Below, one piece after another: positions 49,790 through 59,736 of a DNA stretch of 64,000 nt; position 1 is the first letter of the stretch, and every line of letters starts with the position of its first letter. A program made the position numbers and the translations under genes. The notes beneath the pieces were generated by a model. It saw only the letters and a program-made list of their open reading frames with translations, was not told the DNA's origin and made no database searches. Source of the DNA: Lelliottia sp. WAP21 (GTDB taxonomy: Bacteria; Pseudomonadota; Gammaproteobacteria; Enterobacterales; Enterobacteriaceae); assembly GCF_020532665.2 (NCBI RefSeq), contig NZ_JAIWPG020000013.1:62001-126000 (forward strand), read 5' to 3'.

Positions 49790-50527
49790 TTCCCACTCGC
49801 CTGGCATAATCTTTTGCCAGGTTTCATTGCCGGTAAGCGGCTGAGTGGCAATGACCGTGACCACATCGTTAAGGGTGGTCTCGGTCTGAAAATCAATTTC
49901 CACGTCCTGATCCAGCAGTTTTGCCACGCCAAAAGGTGCCCGACGGGTGATCCAGTAAAGATTGGTCGAACAGAACGCCATGACATAACGCCCATCCGAC
50001 AGCAGCATGTTAAACACACCCTTCTCACGCAATTCGCTCGCCAGTGACGCAATGTATTTGAATACCGCAGCCATATTACCCGGCGTGCGCGGATAACGCT
50101 CAGTCAGTTTGTGTAAGAGCCAGCAGAACGCCTTTTCACTGTCGGTCTCGCCGACCGGGCGAAAATTACCTGTTTCCAGCGATTTATAGCCCGTTAACTG
50201 TCCGTTGTGCGCGTAAGTCCAGTGTCGCCCCCACAGTTCACGCGTGAAAGGATGGGTATTTTCCAGCGCTACTTCCCCGCGATTCGCCTGACGAATATGC
50301 GCAATAACGGAGCAGGACTTAATAGGGTAATCCTGTACCAGTCTGGCAATGGGAGAGTTGAAGCTGGGCTGAGGATCTTTGAACGTGCGGCAGCCTTTTC
50401 CTTCATAGAAGGTAATGCCCCAGCCGTCTTTATGCGGCCCGGTTCCTCCACCGCGCTGCACAAGCCCGGTGAAACTAAAGCAGATATCGGTTGGCACATT
50501 GGCGCTCATCCCGAGCAATTCGCACAT
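49760..50527 (-). CDS. yafJ: Class II glutamine amidotransferase YafJ
   Basis: 255 residues starting [14 protein letters not shown]; Cys2 becomes the N-terminal nucleophile after Met removal. NTN-hydrolase stretches are [39 protein letters not shown] and WTYAHNGQL. The acceptor substrate of this stand-alone glutaminase-like protein is unknown. It lies between yafK and gmhA as in E. coli. Confidence 0.93.
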   Translation of the reverse strand: MCELLGMSANVPTDICFSFTGLVQRGGGTGPHKDGWGITFYEGKGCRTFKDPQPSFNSPIARLVQDYPIKSCSVIAHIRQANRGEVALENTHPFTRELWGRHWTYAHNGQLTGYKSLETGNFRPVGETDSEKAFCWLLHKLTERYPRTPGNMAAVFKYIASLASELREKGVFNMLLSDGRYVMAFCSTNLYWITRRAPFGVAKLLDQDVEIDFQTETTLNDVVTVIATQPLTGNETWQKIMPGEWELFCLGERVV

Positions 50528-50573
50528 ACATCACCTCCACAACAGCGGGGGCAATCATGCCCCCAGCGAAGTC

Positions 50574-51152
50574 TTACTTAACCATCTCTTTTTCAATCAG
50601 CTGGATCAGGATGTGAATCACTTTGATGTGAATTTCCTGCACGCGGTCAGCATAACCAAAATGCGGCACGCGAATTTCGATATCCGCTGAACCGGCCATT
50701 TTGCCGCCGTCCTTACCGGTCAGGGTGATCACTTTCATCCCTTTTTCACGCGCTGCGTCGATCGCTTTAATCACGTTCGCGGAGTTGCCTGAAGTGGAGA
50801 TGCCCAACAGTACGTCGCCTTCACGGCCTACCGCTTCCACGTAGCGAGAGAAAATATGGTCATACCCAAAGTCGTTACCCACACAGGAGATATGACTGAC
50901 GTCAGAGATCGCAATGGCCGGATAGCCCGGACGGTTTTCACGATAACGCCCCGTCAGCTCTTCCGCAAAGTGCATCGCATCACAATGCGAGCCGCCATTA
51001 CCGCAGGAGAGCACTTTGCCACCCGCTTTAAAGCTGTCAGCCAGCAGAACGGCCGCGCGCTGAATCGCATGAATATTGGCTTCATCTTTCAGAAAGTTAG
51101 CGAGCGTTTCCGCAGCTTCGTTCAGTTCGTTACGAATAAGATCCTGGTACAT
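50574..51152 (-). CDS. gmhA: Sedoheptulose-7-phosphate isomerase
   Basis: GmhA (LpcA) turns sedoheptulose-7-phosphate into D-glycero-D-manno-heptose-7-phosphate, the first step of LPS inner-core heptose synthesis. 192 residues with the SIS domain: [20 protein letters not shown] and [16 protein letters not shown]. The length is that of the E. coli enzyme. Confidence 0.97.
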   Translation of the reverse strand: MYQDLIRNELNEAAETLANFLKDEANIHAIQRAAVLLADSFKAGGKVLSCGNGGSHCDAMHFAEELTGRYRENRPGYPAIAISDVSHISCVGNDFGYDHIFSRYVEAVGREGDVLLGISTSGNSANVIKAIDAAREKGMKVITLTGKDGGKMAGSADIEIRVPHFGYADRVQEIHIKVIHILIQLIEKEMVK

Positions 51153-51257
51153 GAGGATAATCCTTCAGTATTGATGAAATAACACTGCGAGTGTAACGGA
51201 TAGCGATAAAAGCGAGAAGCTAAAGCCATGCCAAACCGCCGGTGTTTTGATGATTCG

Positions 51258-51274
51258 TGCCTGGTCAGACCTGA
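51258..51274 (+). promoter_or_regulatory. FadR operator 1 of fadE
   Basis: TGCCTGGTCAGACCTGA matches the FadR consensus CTGGTCNGACC closely. It lies 117 bp before the fadE ATG and predicts repression without long-chain acyl-CoA. Confidence 0.75.
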
Positions 51275-51351
51275 ACAATGTGAACCAGGTTGTAATTATT
51301 TTGTGAATACATTGCTAAAAGAAATAACATCCACTACAACCATATCATCAC

Positions 51352-51368
51352 AAGTGGTCAGACCTCCT
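51352..51368 (+). promoter_or_regulatory. FadR operator 2 of fadE
   Basis: AAGTGGTCAGACCTCCT carries the same TGGTCAGACCT core as the site at 51258, 94 bp downstream of it and 23 bp before the start codon. Confidence 0.7.
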
Positions 51369-51390
51369 ACAAGACAGGGAGCTTTTCTTT

Positions 51391-53835
51391 ATGATGATTT
51401 TGAGCATTCTCGCAACTGTTGTACTGCTCGGTGTGTTGTTCTATCACCGCGTAGGGTTACTCCTGAGTAGCCTGATTTTACTAGCCTGGACCGCTGCGCT
51501 GGGTCTGGCTGGCGTGTGGAATATTTGGGTGGTGCTGCCGCTGGCGATCGTCCTGCTGCCGCTGAATCTGCCCGCTATGCGTAAGTCGATGATTTCCGCA
51601 CCGGTGTTTAAGGGCTTCCGTAAAGTGATGCCGCCGATGTCGCGCACCGAGAAAGAAGCGATCGACGCCGGGACGACCTGGTGGGAAGGCGATCTGTTCC
51701 AGGGTAATCCGGACTGGAAAAAGCTGCATAACTATCCGCAGCCGCGCTTAACCGCAGAAGAACAAGCCTTTATCGATGGCCCGGTAGAAGAAGCCTGCCG
51801 CATGGCAAATGACTTTGCCATCACCCATGAAATGGCCGACCTGCCGCCAGAGCTGTGGGCGTACCTGAAAGAGCACCGCTTCTTTGCGATGATCATTAAG
51901 AAAGAGTACGGCGGGCTGGAGTTTTCTGCTTATGCTCAGGCACGCGTGCTGCAAAAACTGGCGGGCGTCTCCGGCATCCTGGCGATTACCGTTGGCGTGC
52001 CTAACTCATTAGGCCCGGGCGAACTGTTGCAACATTACGGTACAGAAGAGCAGAAAGATCATTATCTGCCGCGTCTGGCACGCGGTCAGGAGATCCCATG
52101 CTTCGCCCTCACCAGCCCGGAAGCGGGTTCTGATGCCGGCGCTATCCCGGATATCGGCGTGGTTTGTATGGGCGACTGGCAGGGGCAACAGGTGCTGGGT
52201 ATGCGCCTGACCTGGAACAAACGTTATATCACGCTGGCCCCTATCGCGACCGTACTGGGCCTGGCGTTTAAACTGTCAGACCCGGAAAAACTGCTGGGCG
52301 GTGAAGTGGACCTGGGCATCACCTGTGCGCTGATCCCAACCTCAACGCCGGGTGTGGAGATTGGACGTCGTCACTTCCCGCTGAACGTGCCTTTCCAGAA
52401 CGGCCCAACGCGCGGTGAAGATATCTTCGTGCCGATTGATTACATCATCGGCGGTCCGAGCATGGCAGGCCAGGGCTGGCGCATGCTGGTGGAATGTTTG
52501 TCGGTCGGTCGCGGCATTACGCTGCCGTCTAACTCAACCGGTAGCCTGAAAACGGTTGCGATGGGGATTGGGGCTTACGCACAAATCCGCCGTCAGTTCA
52601 AAATCTCCATCGGTAAAATGGAAGGGATTGAAGAGCCGCTGGCGCGTATTGCCGGTAATGCCTACGTGATGGATGCAGCAGCATCTCTGATCACTTACGG
52701 CATTATGCTGGGTGAAAAACCGGCCGTGCTGTCTGCTATCGTGAAGTACCACTGTACCCACCGCGCACAGCAGTCCATCATCGATGCGATGGATATCGCA
52801 GGCGGTAAAGGCATTATGCTCGGCGAGAGCAACTTCCTGGCGCGTGGATATCAGGGTGCCCCTATTGCCATCACCGTTGAAGGGGCCAACATTCTGACCC
52901 GCAGCATGATGATCTTCGGCCAGGGGGCGATTCGTTGCCATCCGTATGTGCTTGAAGAGATGGCCGCAGCACAAAACAACGACCTGAATGCGTTCGATAA
53001 ATTGCTGTTCAAACACATTGGTCACGTGGGCAGTAACAATGTACGCAGCTTCTGGCTGGGTCTGACGCGCGGCCTCACCAGCGCCACGCCAACCGGGGAT
53101 GCAACGAAGCGTTACTACCAGCATTTAAATCGCCTGAGCGCCAACCTTGCCCTGCTGTCTGATATCTCCATGGCGGTGCTGGGTGGCAGCCTGAAACGTC
53201 GCGAACGTATCTCCGCGCGTCTGGGCGATGTGTTAAGCCAGGTGTTCCTCGCCTCGGCGGTGTTGAAACGCTATGACGATGAAGGTCGTCACGAAGCTGA
53301 CCTGCCGCTGGTGCACTGGGGCGTTCAGGATGCCCTGTATAAAGCAGAGCAGGCCATTGACGATCTGTTGGCTAACTTCCCGAATCGTATTGTGGCCGGC
53401 GCGCTGCGCGTGGTGATCTTCCCGACTGGCCGTCACTATCTGGCACCGTCCGATAAGCTGGATCATAAGGTCGCGAAAATTCTGCAGATCCCAAGCGCGA
53501 CGCGTTCCCGTATCGGTCGTGGACAGTACCTGACGCCGAGCGCTCATAACCCGGTAGGTCTGCTGGAAGAAGCGCTGCGTGATGTAATGGCTGCCGATCC
53601 GATTCACCAGAAGATTTGTAAACAGCTGGGTAAAAACCTGCCGTTTACCCGTCTGGACGAACTCGCTGAACAGGCGCTGGCGCAAGGCACCATCGATGCG
53701 CACGAAGCCGCCATCCTGGTGAAAGCAGAAGAGAGTCGTCTGCGCAGTATTAACGTCGATGATTTCGAGCCTGACGCGCTGGCGACACAGCCGGTAAAGC
53801 TGATAGAGAAGGTTCGCAAGCCTGAAGCAGCCTGA
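51391..53835 (+). CDS. fadE: Acyl-CoA dehydrogenase FadE
   Basis: FadE catalyses the first, FAD-linked step of fatty-acid beta-oxidation. 814 residues, far longer than most acyl-CoA dehydrogenases and typical of the enterobacterial FadE. Two N-terminal membrane helices (about 2-70) precede the dehydrogenase fold ([40 protein letters not shown]). A FadE-specific C-terminal domain of about 280 residues follows. GGGAGC lies about 11 bp before the ATG. Confidence 0.97.
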   Translation: MMILSILATVVLLGVLFYHRVGLLLSSLILLAWTAALGLAGVWNIWVVLPLAIVLLPLNLPAMRKSMISAPVFKGFRKVMPPMSRTEKEAIDAGTTWWEGDLFQGNPDWKKLHNYPQPRLTAEEQAFIDGPVEEACRMANDFAITHEMADLPPELWAYLKEHRFFAMIIKKEYGGLEFSAYAQARVLQKLAGVSGILAITVGVPNSLGPGELLQHYGTEEQKDHYLPRLARGQEIPCFALTSPEAGSDAGAIPDIGVVCMGDWQGQQVLGMRLTWNKRYITLAPIATVLGLAFKLSDPEKLLGGEVDLGITCALIPTSTPGVEIGRRHFPLNVPFQNGPTRGEDIFVPIDYIIGGPSMAGQGWRMLVECLSVGRGITLPSNSTGSLKTVAMGIGAYAQIRRQFKISIGKMEGIEEPLARIAGNAYVMDAAASLITYGIMLGEKPAVLSAIVKYHCTHRAQQSIIDAMDIAGGKGIMLGESNFLARGYQGAPIAITVEGANILTRSMMIFGQGAIRCHPYVLEEMAAAQNNDLNAFDKLLFKHIGHVGSNNVRSFWLGLTRGLTSATPTGDATKRYYQHLNRLSANLALLSDISMAVLGGSLKRRERISARLGDVLSQVFLASAVLKRYDDEGRHEADLPLVHWGVQDALYKAEQAIDDLLANFPNRIVAGALRVVIFPTGRHYLAPSDKLDHKVAKILQIPSATRSRIGRGQYLTPSAHNPVGLLEEALRDVMAADPIHQKICKQLGKNLPFTRLDELAEQALAQGTIDAHEAAILVKAEESRLRSINVDDFEPDALATQPVKLIEKVRKPEAA

Positions 53836-53852
53836 CGCGTTTCGCTTCCTGA

Positions 53853-53878
53853 AACCCCGCCTCGCGCGGGGTTTTTTA
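53853..53878 (+). terminator. Terminator after fadE
   Basis: AACCCCGC and GCGGGGTT pair over CTCGC with a trailing run of T. Rho-independent terminator about 20 bp after the stop. Confidence 0.9.
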
Positions 53879-53943
53879 TTGCCACATTTTCTGTTTGCCG
53901 CGTGCTACAGTGTAAAAATGCTGTTCAACGAGGAGTCTGAATT

Positions 53944-54714
53944 GTGCCTGGCTTGAAGATAACCCTAGTGCAACAACCGCTGGTATGGATGGACGGTCCG
54001 GCCAACCTGCGCCATTTCGACCGCCAACTCGAAGAGATTACCGGTCGTGATGTGATTGTTTTGCCTGAAATGTTTACCACGGGCTTCGCGATGGAGGCCG
54101 CTAAGCAGTCGTTACCCCAGGAAGAGGTCGTCGCATGGATGCATGCCCGGGCGCAACAAACCAATGCGTTGATCGCTGGCAGCGCGGCATTGCAGACCGA
54201 GCGCGGCGCGGTGAACCGTTTCCTGCTGGTTGAGCCTGACGGCACCGTCCATTTTTATGACAAACGCCATCTCTTCCGCATGGCCGATGAGCATCATCAC
54301 TACGAAGCGGGCAATAAGAGGGTAGTGTTTGAATGGCGTGGCTGGCGCATTTTGCCGCTGGTCTGCTACGACCTGCGCTTCCCGGTCTGGTCGCGCAATC
54401 GCGATGATTACGATGTGGCATTATACGTGGCCAACTGGCCTGCACCGCGCTCCCTGCACTGGCAGGCGCTTTTGACGGCACGGGCGATCGAAAATCAGGC
54501 GTATGTTGTGGGCTGTAACCGCGTTGGCACCGACGGCAACGGACACCATTATCGCGGAGACAGTCGCGTGGTGAACCCGCAGGGTGAGATCATCGCCACA
54601 GCCGAGCCTCATCAGGCTACGCGTATTGATGCTGAATTATCATTGACGGCGTTAAAGGAGTATCGCGAGAAGTTTCCGGCGTGGCAGGATGCGGATCCGT
54701 TCAGCACTGAATGA
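53944..54714 (+). CDS. yafV: Omega-amidase YafV (nitrilase superfamily)
   Basis: 256 residues from a GTG at 53944, with GAGGAG about 8 bp upstream. The Glu-Lys-Cys triad is visible: VLPEMFTTGF, FYDKRHLFRM and LVCYDLRFPVWSR. YafV/Nit2 enzymes hydrolyse alpha-ketoglutaramate and alpha-ketosuccinamate, repairing transamination side products. E. coli ivy, which lies between fadE and yafV there, is absent here. Confidence 0.93.
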   Translation: MPGLKITLVQQPLVWMDGPANLRHFDRQLEEITGRDVIVLPEMFTTGFAMEAAKQSLPQEEVVAWMHARAQQTNALIAGSAALQTERGAVNRFLLVEPDGTVHFYDKRHLFRMADEHHHYEAGNKRVVFEWRGWRILPLVCYDLRFPVWSRNRDDYDVALYVANWPAPRSLHWQALLTARAIENQAYVVGCNRVGTDGNGHHYRGDSRVVNPQGEIIATAEPHQATRIDAELSLTALKEYREKFPAWQDADPFSTE

Positions 54715-54727
54715 CGCTTTTGCTTAT

Positions 54728-54756
54728 CCCGTCCTCTCCCCCAGGGAGAGGACGGG
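54728..54756. repeat. Perfect 13-bp palindrome between convergent yafV and GGT-like gene
   Basis: CCCGTCCTCTCCC and GGGAGAGGACGGG pair perfectly around CCA. This CCCTCTCC-type palindrome is common between enterobacterial genes. Without a T-run it is a repeat rather than a sure terminator, though it could act for both convergent genes. Confidence 0.65.
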
Positions 54757-54763
54757 TCAGTCG

Positions 54764-56368
54764 TTAACTCACTAACGCCTGGCCATCTTTGCGGCTCTCT
54801 GTCGCGGCAACGTAGTGACCTTCCGGCATACGATAAATCACCTGCGCACCACCAAAGTTGTAATCCTGAAGGGGGTCTTCCACCACGATCTGATGCCCGC
54901 GATCGCGCAATCCGGCAATGACGTTGCGATCGAAGGTGGATTCAACAATCACCTCCCTGCCCTGCACCACGCGCCAGCGCGGCGCATCTATCGCGGCCTG
55001 CGGGTTTTGTCCGTGCATCATAATCCGCAGCGCCATTTGCATATGCCCCTGCGCCTGCATGGGTCCGCCCATGACGCCGAACGACATCAGCGGCTTGCCG
55101 TTGCCGTCCATCGCAAAGCCTGGAATGATGGTATGGAAAGGACGTTTACTGCCCGCCAGCGCGTTTGGATGTTTGGGATCGAGCACAAAACCGCAGCCGC
55201 GATTTTGCAGGCTGATACCCGTTTCGGGTACCACGACGCCAGAGCCAAAGCCCATAAAGTTCGACTGAATAAAGGAGATCATCATTCCGCTGGCATCCGC
55301 CGCAGAGAGATAGACCGTACCGCTCTGCACAGGCGAACCATAGGTGAAATCAGAGGCTTTATGCGGGTCGATCAGCGCGGCACGGGATTTCAGGTAATGA
55401 TCGCTGAGCAGCTCTTTCGCGGCGAACTCCATGTGCGATTCATCCGCAACATAACGATCCAGATCCGCCAGCGCCAGCTTCATGGCCTCGATCGACAGGT
55501 GCAGTGATTGCACCGAGTCGGGATCGTAGCGGCCAATATCACACTGCTCAAGGATCCCCAGTGCGATCAGCGTGGCGATACCTTGCCCGTTCGGCGGCAG
55601 CTCCTGAACGGAGCCACCCGCGAAATCACGCGACAATAGTTCTACCCAGTCAACCTGGTGATTCGCCAAATCCTCGGCGGTCAGGTGCGCACCGTGCTCT
55701 TTGGCAAAGGCGGCAATTTTTACGGCCAGCTCACCCCGGTAGAAGGCTTCACCCTGGGTTTTTGCAATCAGTTCCAGGGAATCCGCCTGGGCTGGATTTC
55801 GGAATATCTCTCCGATACGCGGCGCGCGGCCCTCCGGCGCAAAGCAGACGCTGAAACCAGGCTGGTCCTTGAGTTTGTTGTATCCCCGCTCCCATAAATG
55901 GCCAATCAGCGGCGAAACCGGGAAACCATTACGCGCATACTCTATGGCCGGTTGTGCCAGCGTGGTCAGCGGCAGGGTTCCAAAACGCTCGGCTAACGCC
56001 ACCCAGCCCGATACTGCGCCAGGCACGGTCACGGCGTCCCAGCCCAGTTCCGGCACGGCCGTTTTTCCGGCATACAGATCCGCGTGCCAGCTTGCAGGCG
56101 AGCGGCCCGACGCGTTCAGACCGTGCAGTTTTTCGCCATCCCAGACAATGGCAAATGCATCGCTACCGATGCCGCAGCCCGTAGGCTCTACCACGGTGAG
56201 TGCCATCGCCGTAGCAATGGCGGCATCCACGGCGTTACCGCCCAACTGCAACATGCGCATCCCGGCCTGCGCCGCCAGCGGCTGCGAGGTGGCGACCGCA
56301 TTGTGCCCCATCATGGGCGGACGTCTTGAATCGTAACCCGTTTTAAAATCAAGCGCTTTGGTCATCAT
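54764..56368 (-). CDS. Gamma-glutamyltransferase family hydrolase (YwrD/HpxW-like)
   Basis: 534 residues, an Ntn-hydrolase that self-cleaves before Thr351 in QSGTVYLSAADASG. It has GGNAVDAAIATAMALTVVEP and GIGSDAFAIVW near the N-terminus. No signal peptide is present, so unlike E. coli Ggt it should act in the cytoplasm, as do the YwrD and oxamate amidohydrolase (HpxW) branches. It is the last gene of an operon with a peptide-type importer, so it probably hydrolyses the imported gamma-glutamyl or amide compound. The exact substrate is unknown. Confidence 0.82.
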   Translation of the reverse strand: MMTKALDFKTGYDSRRPPMMGHNAVATSQPLAAQAGMRMLQLGGNAVDAAIATAMALTVVEPTGCGIGSDAFAIVWDGEKLHGLNASGRSPASWHADLYAGKTAVPELGWDAVTVPGAVSGWVALAERFGTLPLTTLAQPAIEYARNGFPVSPLIGHLWERGYNKLKDQPGFSVCFAPEGRAPRIGEIFRNPAQADSLELIAKTQGEAFYRGELAVKIAAFAKEHGAHLTAEDLANHQVDWVELLSRDFAGGSVQELPPNGQGIATLIALGILEQCDIGRYDPDSVQSLHLSIEAMKLALADLDRYVADESHMEFAAKELLSDHYLKSRAALIDPHKASDFTYGSPVQSGTVYLSAADASGMMISFIQSNFMGFGSGVVVPETGISLQNRGCGFVLDPKHPNALAGSKRPFHTIIPGFAMDGNGKPLMSFGVMGGPMQAQGHMQMALRIMMHGQNPQAAIDAPRWRVVQGREVIVESTFDRNVIAGLRDRGHQIVVEDPLQDYNFGGAQVIYRMPEGHYVAATESRKDGQALVS

Positions 56369-56374
56369 GACTCC

Positions 56375-57250
56375 TTAGTCGTGGCGCGGATCGAGCGCAT
56401 CGCGCAGCCCGTCGCCGAGTAAATTAAAGCCCTGCACCGCCAGGAAAATCGCGACGCCCGGGAAAACAGACATCCATGGAGCCTGTTCCAGAAAACCTTT
56501 TGCCGTATTCAGCATCGACCCCCAGGATGGGTTCGGAGGTTGCTGCCCCAGCCCAAGAAACGAGAGGCTCGCTTCGGCAATAATCGCAGAAGCAATCGCC
56601 AGCGTGGCCTGCACCAGAATGGGCGACATCACGTTAGGCAGGACATATTTCATGATGATCCAACGGTCCGGCAGGCCGATGGCCCGCGCACCGTCGATGT
56701 ACTCTTCGTTACGAATGGCGATCACCTGACCGCGCGTCAGACGCGCAAAGATCGGCATTGCCGACAGGCCAATCGCGATCATCGCATTCGTCAGGCTTGG
56801 CCCTAAAAATGCCCCCAGGGCAATCGCCATAATCAGGAAGGGGCACGCCAGCAGCGCTTCGATAAAGCGGGAGATGACGCCATCCCAGATCCCCTGAAAA
56901 TAGCCAGCCACCAGCCCCAGCGGCACGCCAATGACCACGGCGATCACCACGGAGACACAGCCGGCCATCAGCGACGTTCGCGCCCCCCAGACAATGCGTG
57001 AGAGGATGTCGCGCCCCAGCTCGTCGGTGCCAAACCAGAAGAGCTCGGACGGGGGTTTACGCACGGCCAGGAAATTCGCTTTCACCGGATCGAATGGCGC
57101 AATCCAGGGAGCAAGCAGAGCAATCAGCACAAAGATGCCTACCACCACTGCACCTGTTACCGCGCTTTTGTTCGCGAGAAACTTTTTCAGCACCCGGTTT
57201 TGCGTACGCGGTAACGTAACAGCCACGGGTTGAGTCGCCAGTTCTGCCAT
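56375..57250 (-). CDS. Peptide-type ABC transporter permease (DppC/GsiD family)
   Basis: 291 residues with an N-terminal OppC_N helix, about six membrane segments and the family segments FGTDELGRDILSRIVWGART and YIDGARAIGLPDRWIIMKYV (EAA loop). It pairs with the upstream GsiC-like permease (2-bp gap) and lies 6 bp before the GGT-like gene. Confidence 0.9.
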   Translation of the reverse strand: MAELATQPVAVTLPRTQNRVLKKFLANKSAVTGAVVVGIFVLIALLAPWIAPFDPVKANFLAVRKPPSELFWFGTDELGRDILSRIVWGARTSLMAGCVSVVIAVVIGVPLGLVAGYFQGIWDGVISRFIEALLACPFLIMAIALGAFLGPSLTNAMIAIGLSAMPIFARLTRGQVIAIRNEEYIDGARAIGLPDRWIIMKYVLPNVMSPILVQATLAIASAIIAEASLSFLGLGQQPPNPSWGSMLNTAKGFLEQAPWMSVFPGVAIFLAVQGFNLLGDGLRDALDPRHD

Positions 57251-57252
57251 GA

Positions 57253-58194
57253 TTAACCTCGCATTTTCGGGTTGATGAGCACGTAAAGAACGTCTGCTAA
57301 CAGGTTCAGCAGCAGGAAGCCAATCGCCACAATCAACACCACGCCCTGGACAACCGCGTAGTCCCGGTTGAAGACGGAATCAACAATCATCTTGCCAAAT
57401 CCCGGAATGGTGAAGACCTGCTCGGTCAAAACGGCGCCTCCCAGCAGTTCGCCAAACAGCAGCGTGGTGAGGGTGATCACCGGCACCAGCGCGTTGCGAA
57501 ACGCATGCTTGAGGATCACCGCCTTAGGTAACAGCCCTTTTGCCCGCGCAGTACGGATGTAGTCGGCTTTCAGCACCGCAATCATTGACGCCCGGGTGTG
57601 ACGCATCAGCGTGGCGGCAAGGCCCGTGCCCAGGACGCATGCCGGAAGCAGCAAGGTGCGCAGGTTTTGCAGCGGATCTTCGCTGAAGGGCACATAGCCC
57701 GACGCAGGCAACCATTGCAGATTGACCGAGAACACCAGGATCAACAGGATCCCCAGCCAAAAATGCGGGATGGAGATCCCCGAGATCGCCACAAAGTTTG
57801 CGCCGTGATCGACCCAGGTATTTTTGTTCACTGCCGCGAGGATCCCCATGCCAATACCGAACACCAGCGCGATGATCATCGCCAGCAGGGAAAGCTCCAT
57901 CGTGACCGGCAGCTTGCTGGCGATCAGCTGCGTGACCGGTTCATGGGTGCGTAAGGAGACGCCAAGATCGCCCTGTAACGCCCGGGTGAGCCAGTCGAAA
58001 TACTGTACCGGTAACGGGGCATCCAGGTTCAGCTCTGCACGAAGTTGGGCTATCACCGCCGGATCGCGTTCCTCTCCTGCCATGGCAATCAGCGGATCGC
58101 CAGGCAGCAACTTTTGCAGCCCGAAGACCATCATGCTCACCAGCAGCAAGGTGGGGATGGCCAGCAGCAGGCGTTTGCAAATCAATTCCAGCAT
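57253..58194 (-). CDS. Peptide-type ABC transporter permease (DppB/GsiC family)
   Basis: 313 residues, six membrane segments, with VFGLQKLLPGDPLIAMAG at the N-terminus and DYIRTARAKGLLPKAVILKH as EAA loop. It resembles GsiC, the glutathione importer subunit, as well as DppB. It forms the channel with the DppC/GsiD-type partner. Confidence 0.9.
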   Translation of the reverse strand: MLELICKRLLLAIPTLLLVSMMVFGLQKLLPGDPLIAMAGEERDPAVIAQLRAELNLDAPLPVQYFDWLTRALQGDLGVSLRTHEPVTQLIASKLPVTMELSLLAMIIALVFGIGMGILAAVNKNTWVDHGANFVAISGISIPHFWLGILLILVFSVNLQWLPASGYVPFSEDPLQNLRTLLLPACVLGTGLAATLMRHTRASMIAVLKADYIRTARAKGLLPKAVILKHAFRNALVPVITLTTLLFGELLGGAVLTEQVFTIPGFGKMIVDSVFNRDYAVVQGVVLIVAIGFLLLNLLADVLYVLINPKMRG

Positions 58195-58215
58195 GGTTTC
58201 TCCTCACACCTTCTG

Positions 58216-59736
58216 TTACTTAGCCAGCGTTAAGCCCGCTACGCGCACGATGCCATCCGGATAAGGTTTAAAGCCTTTCACGCTCTTGTTCAGGCCGAAA
58301 ATGCGCGGCTCAAAATAGAGATAAGCAATGGGCATATCGGTTTGCAGTTGGTTAACGACCTTGTTGTACAGCGGCTGGCGTACAGCCGGATCGGTGCTGA
58401 GGCGGGCCTGGGTCAGCCATTCATCGACCTGTGGATTGCTGTAGCGTCCGTCGTTGAGGTTGCCTTTGCTGTTGATAAAACCATAAATGCTGCCATCCGG
58501 ATCCGGACGCCCGGACCAGCCGGAGAAGCTCAGCTGGTAATCACCGCTTTGCTGGCGATCGAGCAACGTGGCGAATTCCGTCATTTGCAGATTCAGATTG
58601 AAGCCCGCTTCAGCGACCATCGCCTGCAATACCTGACCCACCTGTTGGGAAGTGGGGTTATTGGGCACCAGCAGATTGACGTTGAGCGGCGCGTTGATAC
58701 CGGCGGTTTTCAGCAGAGCCTTCGCTTTTTCAACATCGCGGGCAGGCACCGGTGATTTCACGTGATATGGGCTCACGGGTGAGAATGCCTGATTGGCTGG
58801 GGTATAAAGCCCTTCAAAGACCACCTGGTTCAGCGCATCGCGGTCGATGGCCAGCGAGAATGCTTCACGCACGCGGGCGTCTTTAAAGGGATCGTTAGCA
58901 GGCACTTTGCCATTATTAATGTTGAAGGTAATTCCCTGATAGCCAAGACCGGTCACCTTCGCTAATGAGAGTTTGCTGTCTGCTTCCACGGTTTTCACAT
59001 CGCTTGCGGCCACGCCTTCCGTTAGATCCAGATCGCCGGCGCGCAGGTTTGCCAGCCGTACTGACGCATCCGGAATGGGCAGATAGATGATTTTGTCGAA
59101 GTGGTAAGCATCTTTATTCCAGTAATTATCGAAACGGGTCAGAACGATGCGATCCTGAGACACGCGGCTGTCGAATTTGTACGGCCCGGAACAGACCGGA
59201 TGTGCGGCAAAGTCAGGCTTTTTCGCCGCCTCTGGCGCCATCATGGCCCCGGCACGATCGGTCAATTGCATCAGCAGCGCGGCATCGGGGGTTTTCAGAT
59301 GCAGGACAATCTGCGTGGGGCTTTTGACTTCCACCGATTCGATAGAGGAGATCTCACTTTTGCGCAGCGACCCTTTCAGGGTTAGCGCCCGGTCGAGGTT
59401 ATATTTTGCCGCCTCGGCGTCGAATTTTTCCCCGTCGTGGAAGGTGACCCCCTCACGCAGGTTCATCGTCAGGGTTTTACCTTCATCGCTCCACGCCCAG
59501 TCTTTCGCCAGGCCCGGCACCACCTTCAGATTTTCGTCAACATCCACCAGCCTGTCACACAGCGAGGCAAACACGAAGCGACCATAGTAGGTGCGCGCCA
59601 GATGGGGATCGAGCATATCCGGGTCCGCACCCAGGCCAATTCGCAGGACGCTTTCTGCCTGCGCAGGTAGCGCCGCGCCCAGCAACATAACACTTCCCAG
59701 TACGGTCAAAAGAGAATTACGCATTGTCATTATCAT
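58216..59736 (-). CDS. Peptide-type ABC substrate-binding protein (family 5)
   Basis: 506 residues with a signal peptide (LLTVLGSVMLLGAALPAQA|ES). The family 5 (DppA/OppA/GsiB) fold is shown by GLGADPDMLDPHLARTYYGR and MNLREGVTFHDGEKFDAEAA. ATG at 59736 is chosen over two in-frame ATGs 6 and 12 bp further on, because it overlaps the ATPase stop as ATGA with AAGGA just upstream. It sets the specificity of the importer; ligand unknown. Confidence 0.88.
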   Translation of the reverse strand: MIMTMRNSLLTVLGSVMLLGAALPAQAESVLRIGLGADPDMLDPHLARTYYGRFVFASLCDRLVDVDENLKVVPGLAKDWAWSDEGKTLTMNLREGVTFHDGEKFDAEAAKYNLDRALTLKGSLRKSEISSIESVEVKSPTQIVLHLKTPDAALLMQLTDRAGAMMAPEAAKKPDFAAHPVCSGPYKFDSRVSQDRIVLTRFDNYWNKDAYHFDKIIYLPIPDASVRLANLRAGDLDLTEGVAASDVKTVEADSKLSLAKVTGLGYQGITFNINNGKVPANDPFKDARVREAFSLAIDRDALNQVVFEGLYTPANQAFSPVSPYHVKSPVPARDVEKAKALLKTAGINAPLNVNLLVPNNPTSQQVGQVLQAMVAEAGFNLNLQMTEFATLLDRQQSGDYQLSFSGWSGRPDPDGSIYGFINSKGNLNDGRYSNPQVDEWLTQARLSTDPAVRQPLYNKVVNQLQTDMPIAYLYFEPRIFGLNKSVKGFKPYPDGIVRVAGLTLAK

